Numbered from the stretch's first letter, positions 28,372 through 38,201 are shown. The stretch: DNA of 64,000 nt from Clostridium sp. OF09-36 (GCF_003481985.1 NZ_QUMD01000002.1:62001-126000); one strand, 5' to 3'. Numbers and translations are program-made. The notes: a model not told the origin generated them from the sequence alone.

Positions 28372-28400
28372 ATTCTACCATCATTCTGAAATACTGTCAA
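28372..28400 (-). promoter_or_regulatory. rnpB promoter
   Basis: On the minus strand TTGACA, 17 bases, TAGAAT, about ten bases ahead of the RNA 5' end. Confidence 0.85.
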
Positions 28401-28416
28401 CTATCTCCGGTCCATA

Positions 28417-30072
28417 TCAGACTTTAAAACATCCTCCACCGATAAACTCGCGGATCAGGGAATTATGCGGGATCTCTTCGCTGCTGACACCAAGGAAATA
28501 ATCCAGGAATTTTAAGAGGCGCTTGGCCTCCACATACTCCGCGCTGTCACGCGGAACGGAAAACAGCACCGGCTCCGCATACTGCTTCAATACTGCAAGC
28601 TCATAAACAAGGGCGGAATTGAACATCACATCTGCATCCTCCTGATATGGGAAAATATTATCCTCCTCTCCCTTTCTCACGGAAGGCCACATGCGGATGG
28701 TTGCCTGGGCCGAAGCCCCCCTGGTCCTCGCATCCCGCACGATCCGGCGGATCAGGCGCCCGTCTGTGGTCGGGATCCGGTTGTGCTCATCGATGTTTAA
28801 CTGGGTCAGGGCACTGATATAGATCTTAAATTTGTTTTTCCTCGGCAGGGCGTAGGAAAGCTTTTCATTCAGGCAGTGGATTCCTTCGATCACCAGCACA
28901 TCATCCGGTCCCAGCGTCAGGTAATCCCCATGATATTCCCGCTCACCCTTGATGAAATTATACTCTGGCAGCTCCACAGTCTTTCCTGCCAGAAGATCTG
29001 TCATATTCTGGTTAAACAGTGCGGTATCCAGACATTCCAGAACCTCATAATTGTAGTTGCCGTGTTCATCCTTCGGACTGTCCACGCGGTTTACAAAATA
29101 ATTATCTACTGCAATCGGGTGAGGCTTTAGGCCCTTTGCCTTTAACTGGATGGAAAGCCTGTGGGAAAATGTGGTCTTTCCCGACGAAGATGGCCCGGCG
29201 ATCATGACAAGCTTCGTATCCGGACGGACAGCGATCCGTTCAGCGATATCGCCAATCTTTTTCTCCATCAGCGCCTCCTGCATCAGGATCAGCTCGCTGA
29301 TCTTTCCTTTGCAGATGACATCGTCCAGGGCTCCTACCGTCGGAACCTCCAGCTGTCTTCCCCAGCCCTCGGTCTCGCTTAACACCTCAGCCAGCTTTTC
29401 CCGGTCGTGGAATGGTGCCACATGTTCCGGGTCCTGCTGTTCCGGAAGCAGGAGCATGAAACCATCCCGGTACGTGATCAGGTCAAAGTACTTTAAATAA
29501 CCGGTATTCTGCACCATATAGCCATAATAATAATCCTCAAAGCCGCCTATGCTGTACAGATTTACCCGGGATACCCGGCGGTAATGGAACAGGCGCTCCT
29601 TCTCATACATCCGGTGCTTATGAAAGATTTCAATGGCCTCGTCCGTGGTTACGTTCCGCTTCATGATCGGAAGCTTTGCCTCCACATATTCGGTCATCTT
29701 CGCTTTGATCCGGTCTACCAGCTCCTGGTCTTTGGCAAAGTCCCCGTCCGATTCAATAAAAAGGCCATTGGCAATGGCATACTCCACGGAGACCTTCCGG
29801 ATGTGTTCTGCCCCTGCTACCTCATAAAACGCTTTTAAGAGGATCAGAAGCACACTGCGCTGGTAGGTCTGGATTCCCGGTCTATCCGCAGCCGTTAAAA
29901 ATTCAATCTTTGTTCCTTCTTTTACTTTCTTATGAAGCTCCTGCAGCTTTCCATCTACCGTAGCCAACAGGATCTCATGAAAAAAACGGCACTGGAATTC
30001 TTCTGCCACTTCTTTTAAGAGTGTATCCTCCTGATACTGTTTTTCCTCTCCCAATACACACACGCGAACCAT
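28417..30072 (-). CDS. TGS-domain uridine kinase-like nucleoside kinase
   Basis: A 551-residue protein that joins an N-terminal TGS/threonyl-tRNA-synthetase-like region (VRVCVLGEEKQYQEDTLLKEV, then an editing-like domain) to a C-terminal P-loop kinase with GPSSSGKTTFSHRLS and a uridine-kinase-like DNYF motif. The fusion is widespread in Clostridia. The kinase half suggests nucleoside phosphorylation, but the physiological substrate is unknown. I chose the ATG at 30072 behind AAAGGAG over one 22 codons upstream. It is the last gene of the dgt-dnaG-rpoD block. Confidence 0.85.
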   Translation of the reverse strand: MVRVCVLGEEKQYQEDTLLKEVAEEFQCRFFHEILLATVDGKLQELHKKVKEGTKIEFLTAADRPGIQTYQRSVLLILLKAFYEVAGAEHIRKVSVEYAIANGLFIESDGDFAKDQELVDRIKAKMTEYVEAKLPIMKRNVTTDEAIEIFHKHRMYEKERLFHYRRVSRVNLYSIGGFEDYYYGYMVQNTGYLKYFDLITYRDGFMLLLPEQQDPEHVAPFHDREKLAEVLSETEGWGRQLEVPTVGALDDVICKGKISELILMQEALMEKKIGDIAERIAVRPDTKLVMIAGPSSSGKTTFSHRLSIQLKAKGLKPHPIAVDNYFVNRVDSPKDEHGNYNYEVLECLDTALFNQNMTDLLAGKTVELPEYNFIKGEREYHGDYLTLGPDDVLVIEGIHCLNEKLSYALPRKNKFKIYISALTQLNIDEHNRIPTTDGRLIRRIVRDARTRGASAQATIRMWPSVRKGEEDNIFPYQEDADVMFNSALVYELAVLKQYAEPVLFSVPRDSAEYVEAKRLLKFLDYFLGVSSEEIPHNSLIREFIGGGCFKV

Positions 30073-30150
30073 ACGCACTCTCCTTTCAAACGATTCCATT
30101 CCATCACAGGCTACAGGAGTTATAAGGAATTTTCCCACCTATGCATTATA

Positions 30151-30948
30151 TCAGATCACACGGGCCGGAAAATCCGGTGCTGCCTGGAGTACCTCTAGCG
30201 TACTGCCCGAAACATTTCTGATATAGTCAGCCATAAACGGGATAAAAATATGCTCCAGCCCATAATGGCCAGCATCCAGGATCGCCATTCCTGATGCCGC
30301 TGCATCGATCGCATCGTGATGCCCAATGTCCCCGGTGACCAGCACCTGGACCTTTTTTTCCAGTGCATAGCGGATCATGCTGCCTCCCGCACCCGGAGAC
30401 ACTGCCACGCGGCTGACCGGCTCCTTTACCGCATCGCTTCCGTACATGAGAAGAAACGGCAGGCCAAAGGCTGCTTTTACCTGGTCTGCAAACGCATCCA
30501 GCGGCACCGGCGCTTTCAGGCTTCCTGCTTTTCCGATCCCAACCGCTTCGCCGTTTACCTCACCAGTCACCTCAAGCGGTACCCCGTTCAGGATTTCCAG
30601 ACGGTCCGCTGCCAGATCTGCCATACAGCCTGGCGCTGCATCAAAGTTTGTATGCATGGCAAAGTAAGAAATATCTGCCTGCAGCAGTGTCACGATCCGG
30701 CGGCTGATAAAATTCTCATCGTTTACCTGCTTTAACGGCCGGAAGACAAGCGGATGATGGGTAAGAAGAAAGTCTGCCTTCTCCTTTACCGCCTGCTCTA
30801 CAACCCGGTCCGTGGCATCCAAAGCAACCAGCACCTTCTTAATTTCCTTATCTCCCCGGCCGGCCAGAAACCCTGGGTTATCCCAGTCACAGGCCAGCTC
30901 ACGCGGGGCCAGCTTCTCCAGCTTTTCAATCAGCTCCCTGCAAAGCAT
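30151..30948 (-). CDS. Nif3-like dinuclear metal centre protein
   Basis: A 265-residue member of the Nif3/DUF34 family. Metal-binding motifs are LLTHHPLVFRPL, YFAMHTNFDAAPGCM and, near the end, the HHDAIDAA / GHYGLEH pair. Members form toroidal hexamers with two metals per subunit and are often annotated as GTP cyclohydrolase I type 2, without good proof. It directly follows trmK, with a 30-base gap, as in most Firmicutes. Confidence 0.9.
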   Translation of the reverse strand: MLCRELIEKLEKLAPRELACDWDNPGFLAGRGDKEIKKVLVALDATDRVVEQAVKEKADFLLTHHPLVFRPLKQVNDENFISRRIVTLLQADISYFAMHTNFDAAPGCMADLAADRLEILNGVPLEVTGEVNGEAVGIGKAGSLKAPVPLDAFADQVKAAFGLPFLLMYGSDAVKEPVSRVAVSPGAGGSMIRYALEKKVQVLVTGDIGHHDAIDAAASGMAILDAGHYGLEHIFIPFMADYIRNVSGSTLEVLQAAPDFPARVI

Positions 30949-30978
30949 AATACGCCTCCTTTGTCTCTTCCAGTTCCC

Positions 30979-31632
30979 TTAACAGCCTTCGGCCCGCTTT
31001 TTCGCACCATCTGTATTGCTTAATGACAAATGCTTTAAAAGCTCTTCGCCCTGGGACAGCTCCCGCTCAAGGAAGGCACGCAGGACGGGGTCCTTTTTTC
31101 GGATCAGGTCTGCACCGTATCGGTATTCGTACTCATGCGTATAGTGCATGCTTCCCGGGCTTACCTGTAAGATCACATAGTATTTTCCCTCATCGAAAAG
31201 CATCTGCTCCTCCAGAATAGAAAAGCCAAGCTCTTCCAGTCCGTGCCGGAACACAGAAAGCTCCGACTGCGGGGAGAGCACATAATGCTTTACACTGTTA
31301 TACATATGTGCGCCATCCTTTAAAATGCGCAGCATCAGCTCTCCGCCCATCCCGGCGATGATCACGGTATCTGCCTCGCCCGGGGTTAATTCCTTTAAGC
31401 CGTCACTCAGCCGTACCTTGATCTGCCCTTCCATATGATATGCCTGAACGTGCTCACTGGCTCTGGCAAGCGGCCCTTTACGCACATCCATGGCAATGAC
31501 CTGCTTTACGTTTCCACTCTCCACAAGACGGATCGGGACGAATCCATGATCCGTCCCCACATCTGCCACATATCCTTCTGTTACTGCTGCCGCCGTGGCG
31601 GCAATCCGTTCCAGTCTGTCTGATAATCGCAT
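30979..31632 (-). CDS. trmK: tRNA (adenine22-N1)-methyltransferase
   Basis: A 217-residue SAM enzyme that methylates A22 of tRNA. YVADVGTDHGFVPIRLVESG is the SAM-binding motif, and IIAGMGGELMLRIL includes the family's DTVIIAGMGG signature. The C-terminal coiled segment is present. It sits between rpoD and the Nif3-like gene, the conserved Firmicutes order. Confidence 0.9.
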   Translation of the reverse strand: MRLSDRLERIAATAAAVTEGYVADVGTDHGFVPIRLVESGNVKQVIAMDVRKGPLARASEHVQAYHMEGQIKVRLSDGLKELTPGEADTVIIAGMGGELMLRILKDGAHMYNSVKHYVLSPQSELSVFRHGLEELGFSILEEQMLFDEGKYYVILQVSPGSMHYTHEYEYRYGADLIRKKDPVLRAFLERELSQGEELLKHLSLSNTDGAKKRAEGC

Positions 31633-31661
31633 CTTACCATATCCTTTATTTCTATAGATTT

Positions 31662-32780
31662 TTAATCCAGATAATCCTTCAGCTTCCTGCTGCGGCTTGG
31701 ATGGCGCAGCTTGCGCAATGCCTTCGCCTCGATCTGGCGGATCCGTTCCCGGGTCACATGAAACTGCTTTCCAACCTCCTCCAGGGTTCTCGGCTTGCCG
31801 TCATCCAGGCCAAAACGCAGGCGTAATACCTGCTGTTCCCGCTCCGTTAAGGTTTCCAGTGCTTCCATGAGCTGTTCATGGAGCAGGGTGAAGGTTGCCT
31901 CTTCCGCCGGGACAGCCACATGGTCATCCTGGATGAAATCACCCAGATGGCTGTCTTCCTCCTCTCCGATCGGGGTTTCTAACGATACCGGATCCTGGGA
32001 GATTTTCCGGATCTCCCGCACACGCTCTACCGGAATTTCCATTTTAGCGGCAATCTCCTCTGCGGTAGGCTCCCGGCCAAGCTCCTGTACAAGCTGCCTG
32101 GAGGTACGGATCAGGCGGTTGATGGTTTCTACCATATGTACCGGGATACGGATCGTTCTGGACTGGTCAGCGATCGCACGGGTGATCGCCTGCCGGATCC
32201 ACCAGGTAGCATAGGTTGAAAATTTATAGCCCTTGCGGTAGTCAAATTTTTCCACAGCCTTGATCAATCCCAGATTTCCCTCCTGGATCAGATCCAGAAA
32301 CTGCATGCCTCTTCCCACATACTTTTTCGCAATGCTGACCACCAGACGGAGATTTGCCTCTGCCAGACGTTTTTTCGCCGACTGGTCCCCTAATTCCATG
32401 CGCTTGGCCAGTTCAATCTCCTGGTCCGTTGTCAGAAGAGGGATCTTTCCGATCTCCTTTAGATACATGCGGACCGGATCCTCCACACTGACACCCTCCG
32501 GCACGGACAGATCCAGCTGGTTCAGCTCTGCTTCTTCCTCTTTCTCCGCTTCTTCATCCAAAAACAGATCTGGATCGATGTCATCCTCCTCATCTGTCCG
32601 GAGGACATCTACTTGGTTGCGGTCCAGAAAATCGTAAATACGGTCCAGCTTTTCCGGATCCAGGATCTCACCCTTGAAAAAATCGAGAATTTCCCGGTTC
32701 TCCAGTACATTCTTTTTCTTTCTGGCTTCCTCTAACAGTAATCCCAGCTTCTCTTCAAATGTCTGTGTACGTTCTTCCAT
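31662..32780 (-). CDS. rpoD: RNA polymerase primary sigma factor
   Basis: The housekeeping sigma factor (372 residues). Region 1.1 is at the N-terminus, an acidic spacer follows (DEEDDIDPDLFLDEEAEKEE), and region 1.2 reads DPVRMYLKEIG. Region 2 is complete (DLIQEGNLGLIKAVEKFDY, FSTYATWWIRQAI), and region 4 has VTRERIRQIEAKALRKLRHPSR. Its preferred promoter explains the TTGACA-17-TATAAT elements seen throughout the window. It lies downstream of dnaG in the macromolecular synthesis operon. Confidence 0.97.
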   Translation of the reverse strand: MEERTQTFEEKLGLLLEEARKKKNVLENREILDFFKGEILDPEKLDRIYDFLDRNQVDVLRTDEEDDIDPDLFLDEEAEKEEEAELNQLDLSVPEGVSVEDPVRMYLKEIGKIPLLTTDQEIELAKRMELGDQSAKKRLAEANLRLVVSIAKKYVGRGMQFLDLIQEGNLGLIKAVEKFDYRKGYKFSTYATWWIRQAITRAIADQSRTIRIPVHMVETINRLIRTSRQLVQELGREPTAEEIAAKMEIPVERVREIRKISQDPVSLETPIGEEEDSHLGDFIQDDHVAVPAEEATFTLLHEQLMEALETLTEREQQVLRLRFGLDDGKPRTLEEVGKQFHVTRERIRQIEAKALRKLRHPSRSRKLKDYLD

Positions 32781-32842
32781 ATCTATCCGCCCTTTCTCAA
32801 CTGCAGACCACCGGAAGGAAATGTTTCCGTCCGGTTCTTTCC

Positions 32843-34617
32843 CTAGTCAATGGATATCTGAAGCGTTTTCAGTGCTGCCTGCTGCCGGATGATTTCCTGG
32901 AGCTGTGCAATGTCTGTGGCGCTCCGGCTTGCCTCATCCAGGCTGTTTTTCTTTACTTTCAGCACTGTCTCAGAAAATGCTTTTCGCTGTTCTTCATTAT
33001 TTAATGAATCCTGCAGACTGGCGTTAAACAAAGCCGCCACCTGCTTATACTGTTCTTCATCGTTGATAAAACGGTTCAGGATTCCCGCCGGATTCAGGCT
33101 TCCCTGCTTATGACCGTCAAAAACCATGCAGGCAACCTCGTGATACAGCGGTTCCCGAAAGTCCTCTGCGCTGATGATTCCCTCGATCTTTTCAAACAGC
33201 TGGGGACTCTCGATCAGCCAGGTCAGGAGGAGACGCTGGGATCTGCGGATCCCGTCATCCTTTTCCTTCTTCTTTTTGCGCTCCTGTGGATCCCTTCTAT
33301 CCTCCTCATAGCGTTTTCCGGTAGCCGGTCCAAGCTGGCTGCCCAGACGGTTTACCAGCTGCGCAGGTCTTCATAAGGGATCATCTGGGCCTGTGCGACC
33401 GCCCTGATATAGTTGTCCCGTTCCAGCGCCTCATGAAACTCCAGAAGCTTTCTGGCTGTAGCATTGTAAAAACGGGTTTTCTGTTCCGGGTCCTCTAAGT
33501 CGTATTCCCGTTTTAATACGTCGATCTCGTAGAGGAAGCTGTTCTGGGCCGACGCGATCCGCTCCCGGAAAGCATCTGCACCAAGATTCTTTATAAATTC
33601 GTCCGGATCCTTATAGGGCTTTAAATTCAGTACCTTTGTGGAGATGCCGGCCTCCTTTAGGATCGGGATTGCACGGAGTGCAGCCTTTATGCCGGCTCCG
33701 TCACTGTCGTAGGTCAGGATAACGGTGTCCGTATAGCGCTTTAACAGCACGGCATGCTGGGTTGTAAAGGCAGTTCCTAACGATGCCACTGCATTGGTAA
33801 AGCCCGCCTGGTGCATAGCGATCACATCCATGTAGCCCTCACAGGCCAGCATATATTTTTCCCTGCTTGTGCGGGCATAATTCAGGCCATACAGATTCCG
33901 GCTCTTATCAAAAATCATCGTCTCCGGCGAGTTTAAGTACTTCGGGGTTCCATCGCCCAGCACGCGCCCGCCAAACCCGATCACACGGTTGTTGACATCC
34001 ATGATCGGGAACATAACACGGTTCCAGAATTTATCGTAGGTCCCGCGTTCCTCCATAGTCACAAGGCCGCTGTCGCGCAGGATCTCATCGGTATAGCCCT
34101 TCGAGCGCAGATACTGGTACAGATCGTTGCTGGTCTTGTTGGAAAAGCCAAGTCCGAAGTGCCGGATGGTATCGTCGGATAATTCCCGCTTCCGGAAATA
34201 GTCATAGCCCAGCTTTCCCTGTGGCTGATGGAGCTGGTAATAAAAATAATTTGCCGCCAGCTTATTGATTTCAAGCAATGTCGAACGTTTATCCGCCTTC
34301 TCCCGCTCCTCTTTTGAATATTCCACCTCTGGCAAATGGATTCCGGCCCGGTCTGCCAGCACCTTTAATGCCTCCGAGAAGGAATAATTTTCATATTCCA
34401 TAACAAACGTGATCGCATTGCCCCCGGCCCCACAGCCAAAACAATAATACATCTGCTTCTGTGGTGACACGGAAAACGAAGGGGATTTCTCGTTATGGAA
34501 CGGACAAAGGCCAAAATAATTTGACCCTTTTTTCTGAAGCTTTACATATCCAGAGATCACATCTACAATATCATTTCTTGTCCGTACCTCTTCTACGACA
34601 TCTTCCGGATAATACAT
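32843..34617 (-). CDS. dnaG: DNA primase (frameshifted in this sequence)
   Basis: It makes RNA primers for replication. The N-terminal zinc finger is present (CPFHNEKSPSF, then YYCFGCGAGG), and the TOPRIM core shows EGYMDVIAMHQAG and TYDSDGAG. The C-terminal helicase-binding region is in another frame. The break lies at about 33358-33362, where ...CTGCGCAGCTGGTAA has lost one base. Restoring it gives DLR-x-LVNRLGSQLGPATG and an uninterrupted 591-residue protein. As dnaG is essential, this must be an error or a very unusual strain. The ATG at 34617 has AAAGGAG. Confidence 0.93.
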
Positions 34618-34661
34618 GAAACTCTGCTCCTTTCGCCTTATCATGGTTATAACAGTAGCCT

Positions 34662-35672
34662 TTAATGCACCTTCCAGGATTTCGGGATGAACAACTCCTC
34701 AAATTTGTCGATGGAATAGCTGTCGCTCATGCCTGCGATATAATCACAGACCACCCGCTCCTTTGGTTCTCCCCGTTTCCGGATCATAAACAGGTATTCC
34801 TCAGGCAGCTCAGATGTGTGCTCCAGATAATACCGGTACAAAAATACCAGCAGCTGCTGGGCTCTTCCCTCCTCTGCTTTTGGAACCTTGTTTTCGTACA
34901 CATTTTCAAACATCCATCCACGAAGTCCCTGCATCGCTTCCTCGATGGCGGGCGACATTTTAATTTCCGGAGCATCCATGCTCTGCAGGATGATATCATG
35001 TACCAGAAGATTCAGCCGCTCCCGCACGCTGTGTCCCAGGACATCGGTGTAGCGGGACGGAAGCTGGTCCTCGGTGAAGATTTTTGCCCGGATAGCATCG
35101 TCGATATCGTGGTTGATATACGCGATCTTGTCAGAAAGACGCACCACACATCCCTCCAGTGTAGAAGGATGGCCGCTGGTCCTGTGATTCTTGATGCCGT
35201 CCCGGACCTCTTTTGTAAGATTCAGCCCTTTTCCATCCTTTTCGAGCACCTCCACGACACGCACACTCTGAAGATAGTGGGCAAACCCATAGGGACAAAG
35301 CTCATCCAGGATCCGCTCTCCGGAGTGTCCAAAGGGCGTATGCCCCAGATCGTGTCCGAGGGCAATGGCTTCTGTCAGATCTTCGTTTAGCCGGAGTGCA
35401 CGGGAAATGGTTCTTGCAATCTGCGCAACCTCCAGTGTATGAGTCAGGCGGGTCCGGTAATGGTCTCCCTCCGGTGCCAGAAACACCTGCGTTTTATGCT
35501 TTAATCTGCGAAAAGACTTACAGTGCAGGATCCGGTCGCGGTCACGCTGGTACGCTGTGCGGATGTCGCAAGGCTCTTCCTCGCGGTCACGCCCCAGTGT
35601 ATCTCTGCTTAAAGCTGCATAGGGACTCAGATAATCTGCTTCCCAGGCTTCTCTCATCTCTCTGATATTCAT
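34662..35672 (-). CDS. dgt: deoxyguanosinetriphosphate triphosphohydrolase-like HD protein
   Basis: A 336-residue dNTPase. HD-domain residues are visible in RLTHTLEVAQIARTI and EAIALGHDLGHTPFGHSGE, with NHRTSG and the late Asp. It belongs to the shorter dGTPase branch that often precedes dnaG in Firmicutes, where it may tune dNTP pools at replication. The gap to dnaG is 44 bases, so it is probably the first gene of the operon. Confidence 0.92.
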   Translation of the reverse strand: MNIREMREAWEADYLSPYAALSRDTLGRDREEEPCDIRTAYQRDRDRILHCKSFRRLKHKTQVFLAPEGDHYRTRLTHTLEVAQIARTISRALRLNEDLTEAIALGHDLGHTPFGHSGERILDELCPYGFAHYLQSVRVVEVLEKDGKGLNLTKEVRDGIKNHRTSGHPSTLEGCVVRLSDKIAYINHDIDDAIRAKIFTEDQLPSRYTDVLGHSVRERLNLLVHDIILQSMDAPEIKMSPAIEEAMQGLRGWMFENVYENKVPKAEEGRAQQLLVFLYRYYLEHTSELPEEYLFMIRKRGEPKERVVCDYIAGMSDSYSIDKFEELFIPKSWKVH

Positions 35673-35760
35673 AAAAGCATTTCCCCCTTTCCAGACTCAC
35701 AATTATAATAAGTATAACATAATTTCCGAAATTTTCATACTATTTTCCGTTTCAGGGTAT

Positions 35761-35795
35761 GCAAAAAGAGCGAAGAACCAATCGTCCTTCGCTCT
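35761..35795 (-). terminator. terminator after the downstream tRNA-Leu(CAG)
   Basis: On the minus strand AGAGCGAAGGAC pairs with GTTCTTCGCTCT, followed by TTTTTGC. Confidence 0.85.
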
Positions 35796-35800
35796 GCTCG

Positions 35801-35884
35801 TGCAGAAGATGGGAGTCGAACCCACAAGGTATTGCTACCACACGGACCTGAACCGTGCGCGTCTGCCAATTCCGCCACTTCTGC
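35801..35884 (-). tRNA. tRNA-Leu (CAG), copy 2
   Basis: An 84-base class II tRNA with a long variable arm. Acceptor GCAGAAG pairs with CTTCTGC, and the anticodon loop TTCAGGT gives CAG. CCA is not encoded. The sequence appears identical to 36147-36230. Confidence 0.95.
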
Positions 35885-36109
35885 GAACCATTGCCCCGAT
35901 GAATTATTCACCGAACCAACATGTATATTATATCCAACCCATTCTGATTTGTCAACTGATTTTTTAATTTTTATAAAAATTTATTTTTCCGTGAAAACAT
36001 GCAGAACTATGTGAATTTATTTTTCCCAATCAATCAGCAAATACATAGCCAGCGCTTTATAGCTTCTCGGAGCGTTCTTGTTTCACAGACCTTGATTTCT
36101 CATGAAATG

Positions 36110-36140
36110 AAAAAAGCGAAGAACCAATTGTTCTTCGCTC
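36110..36140 (-). terminator. terminator after tRNA-Leu(CAG) copy 1
   Basis: On the minus strand GCGAAGAAC pairs with GTTCTTCGC, followed by TTTTTTC. It is a near copy of the hairpin at 35761. Confidence 0.85.
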
Positions 36141-36146
36141 TGCTCA

Positions 36147-36230
36147 TGCAGAAGATGGGAGTCGAACCCACAAGGTATTGCTACCACACGGACCTGAACC
36201 GTGCGCGTCTGCCAATTCCGCCACTTCTGC
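36147..36230 (-). tRNA. tRNA-Leu (CAG), copy 1
   Basis: An 84-base class II tRNA, apparently identical to 35801-35884. The downstream terminator is duplicated with it, so the unit tRNA plus terminator was copied. Confidence 0.95.
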
Positions 36231-36234
36231 AAAA

Positions 36235-36307
36235 CTCCCCGAGTAGGACTTGAACCTACGACAGCGCGGTTAACAGCCGCGTGCTCTACCGACTGAGCTA
36301 TCGAGGA
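36235..36307 (-). tRNA. tRNA-Asn (GTT)
   Basis: A 73-base tRNA. Acceptor TCCTCGA pairs with TCGGGGA, and the anticodon loop CTGTTAA gives GTT. It lies four bases upstream of a tRNA-Leu(CAG). Confidence 0.95.
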
Positions 36308-36337
36308 ATGTTCCCGTACCCTCTTTTTAGAAGATAC

Positions 36338-36421
36338 TGCGGGAGATGGGACTTGAACCCACACGACATAACTGCCACTAGATCCTTAGTCTAGCCTGTC
36401 TGCCAATTCCAGCACTCCCGC
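36338..36421 (-). tRNA. tRNA-Leu (AAG)
   Basis: An 84-base class II tRNA. Acceptor GCGGGAG pairs with CTCCCGC. The anticodon stem CTAGA/TCTAG encloses loop CTAAGGA, so the anticodon is AAG. An A at position 34 is uncommon in bacteria outside tRNA-Arg(ACG) and would need deamination to inosine. It is the first gene of the four-tRNA cluster. Confidence 0.9.
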
Positions 36422-36663
36422 GAACGTTTAATACTATACCACAGTTCCCTGTTTCTGGCAAGCACTTTTTATCATTTTTTGTTTTTTATTTTTTCTTTTT
36501 ATTTTTTGCCCTTTTTCATTTCATTTCTGCCCTTAAGTTTATCACTTTGGCATACACATTTTTATATTTGTCATCTTTTTCTATGCATTTTGTAGATTTT
36601 TTTACACAAACTCGATATAATTGAAGAGAGTTCACAACTTTTTAACGAATGAGGTGACTGTTT

Positions 36664-38136
36664 ATGAAAAAGAAATTCGAGACCCCGCTCCAGGGTTATC
36701 TCCCCAGTATCGTAGCCTTCATTGTTGCAACTGTGCTTGGCATTGTTGTTTTTTCCGCAGTTTCCCAACGTGCTGTAGAATCACTGTCCCAGTCAAAGCT
36801 GATAACCAATGTTTCCAGGCAGAGCGTACATTTTGAGGATATTCTGGATGTCAACTACCAGTTTCTGGACGGGATCGCAGCACAGATTGGAAAGGACGGC
36901 GTACTTCTCTCCCAGGAAAACCGGGATATGCTTTTCTCCATCAAATCCACCACCTCCATCGATCACGTTGCACTGATCGAGCCGGACGGAACCGCGCACT
37001 ATGAAAATGGGGATGTAAAAGACCTCTCCCACCGCAATTATTTTAAAGAAGGGATCAGTGGCCAGCGGATCTTAAGCGATCCGGTCCAAAGCAGTGTCGA
37101 CCATGAGACCCGTGTGATCCTTGGCGTTCCGGTCCTGCATAACAGCTCTGTCATCGGGGTTTTAGGCACTTCCTATAATATTACCGCATTGAACCACTTA
37201 ATGTTCGACGATCTGTTCGGAAGCCAGGGCTTTTGCATCATCATCGATGAACAGGGAAATATCATCACCCTGGACGGTAATGCCGATACACAGAAAATCA
37301 CCTACACCGATAATTTCTTTGACTTTTACAGCAAATGGGATTTTCGCAGCAACGATTCTCTTCAAAAAATCCGCGACGCCTTCCAGTCCCAGTCTGAAGG
37401 CATTTTAAAGTTGATCCAGCCAGAGGACCCGACTTCCAGCCGCTATATTGCGTACACGCCACTCCACTTAAACAACTGGATGATGTGCTACGTCATTCCC
37501 GTATCCATTGCCAACCAAAGCTACGAATTCATCCACGATTATGAGCTTGCGTTGAATTGCTATTTCATGCTCCTGGTTCTTCTTCTGGTCTGCCGCATTG
37601 CCATGATCCATACCAGAGACCGGAGGGAGCTTGTATACTCCGCCCAGATCGATGGTCTGACTTCTCTTTATAATAAGGAACACACCCCGCCTGTCATCGA
37701 TGCATTTCTCCGGACAGGCAGCCCGGATTCGCTCCACGCCTTTCTGATTCTCGATATCGACAAATTTAAGGATGTAAACGATACCTGGGGACACGCAGTC
37801 GGCGATGTGATCCTTCAGCGCGTAGGCGCATTTTTAAAAGCACAGTTCCGCGATGAGGACATCATCGGCCGTATCGGCGGTGATGAATTCGTGATCCTCA
37901 TGAAAAACATCGGTTCCAAAGACATTGCCCTAAAGCGGGTAGAAGCCATGCTCGGCCAGATCCGCGCTGTAAAGCATGCAGAGATGGATAACCAGTCCAT
38001 TACCTTCAGTGTCGGCCTTGCCTTTAGCCCGGAACAGGGCATCCGTTTCGATGAGCTCTACCGCAATGCAGACAAGGCACTTTACCAGACCAAGCGCGGC
38101 GGGCGCAATAACTACACTGTCTATGAAAAAGCCTGA
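36664..38136 (+). CDS. membrane-bound diguanylate cyclase (dCache-GGDEF)
   Basis: A 490-residue signalling enzyme that makes cyclic di-GMP. A membrane helix at about residues 13-35 is followed by an extracellular dCache-like sensor (residues about 40-280), a second helix near 290-310, and a GGDEF domain (LTSLYNKEHTPP, IGRIGGDEFVILM). The active-site motif is intact. No RxxD inhibitory site is obvious in the five residues upstream. It stands alone between the tRNA cluster and the converging rplT. Confidence 0.9.
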   Translation: MKKKFETPLQGYLPSIVAFIVATVLGIVVFSAVSQRAVESLSQSKLITNVSRQSVHFEDILDVNYQFLDGIAAQIGKDGVLLSQENRDMLFSIKSTTSIDHVALIEPDGTAHYENGDVKDLSHRNYFKEGISGQRILSDPVQSSVDHETRVILGVPVLHNSSVIGVLGTSYNITALNHLMFDDLFGSQGFCIIIDEQGNIITLDGNADTQKITYTDNFFDFYSKWDFRSNDSLQKIRDAFQSQSEGILKLIQPEDPTSSRYIAYTPLHLNNWMMCYVIPVSIANQSYEFIHDYELALNCYFMLLVLLLVCRIAMIHTRDRRELVYSAQIDGLTSLYNKEHTPPVIDAFLRTGSPDSLHAFLILDIDKFKDVNDTWGHAVGDVILQRVGAFLKAQFRDEDIIGRIGGDEFVILMKNIGSKDIALKRVEAMLGQIRAVKHAEMDNQSITFSVGLAFSPEQGIRFDELYRNADKALYQTKRGGRNNYTVYEKA

Positions 38137-38152
38137 CGGCAAGCAGCGCAAA

Positions 38153-38180
38153 AAGGACCGGCAAACGCCGGTCCTCTCTT
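38153..38180 (+). terminator. terminator between the GGDEF gene and rplT
   Basis: AGGACCGGC pairs with GCCGGTCCT, followed by CTCTTT. A-rich flanks could also serve rplT on the other strand. Confidence 0.8.
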
Positions 38181-38201
38181 TATGTTCTTTTATAAAGCCT
38201 A

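Noticed and set aside
27754..28427. Plus-strand frames across 27.7-28.4 kb
   Set aside because: The region is RNase P RNA on the minus strand plus the start of a secreted protein gene; the frames are chance.
32843..34617. dnaG and other frameshifted genes as true pseudogenes or programmed frameshifts
   Set aside because: There is no slippery heptamer with a downstream structure, the breaks fall at different places in unrelated genes, and single-base repair restores exact family lengths.
34665..35390. 241-codon plus-strand frame opposite dgt
   Set aside because: Shadow of a well-supported HD-domain gene on the minus strand.
35801..36230. Duplicated tRNA-Leu as an integration scar of a mobile element
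   Set aside because: The copies are separated only by about 260 bases of non-coding sequence with a duplicated terminator; no phage or element genes are present.
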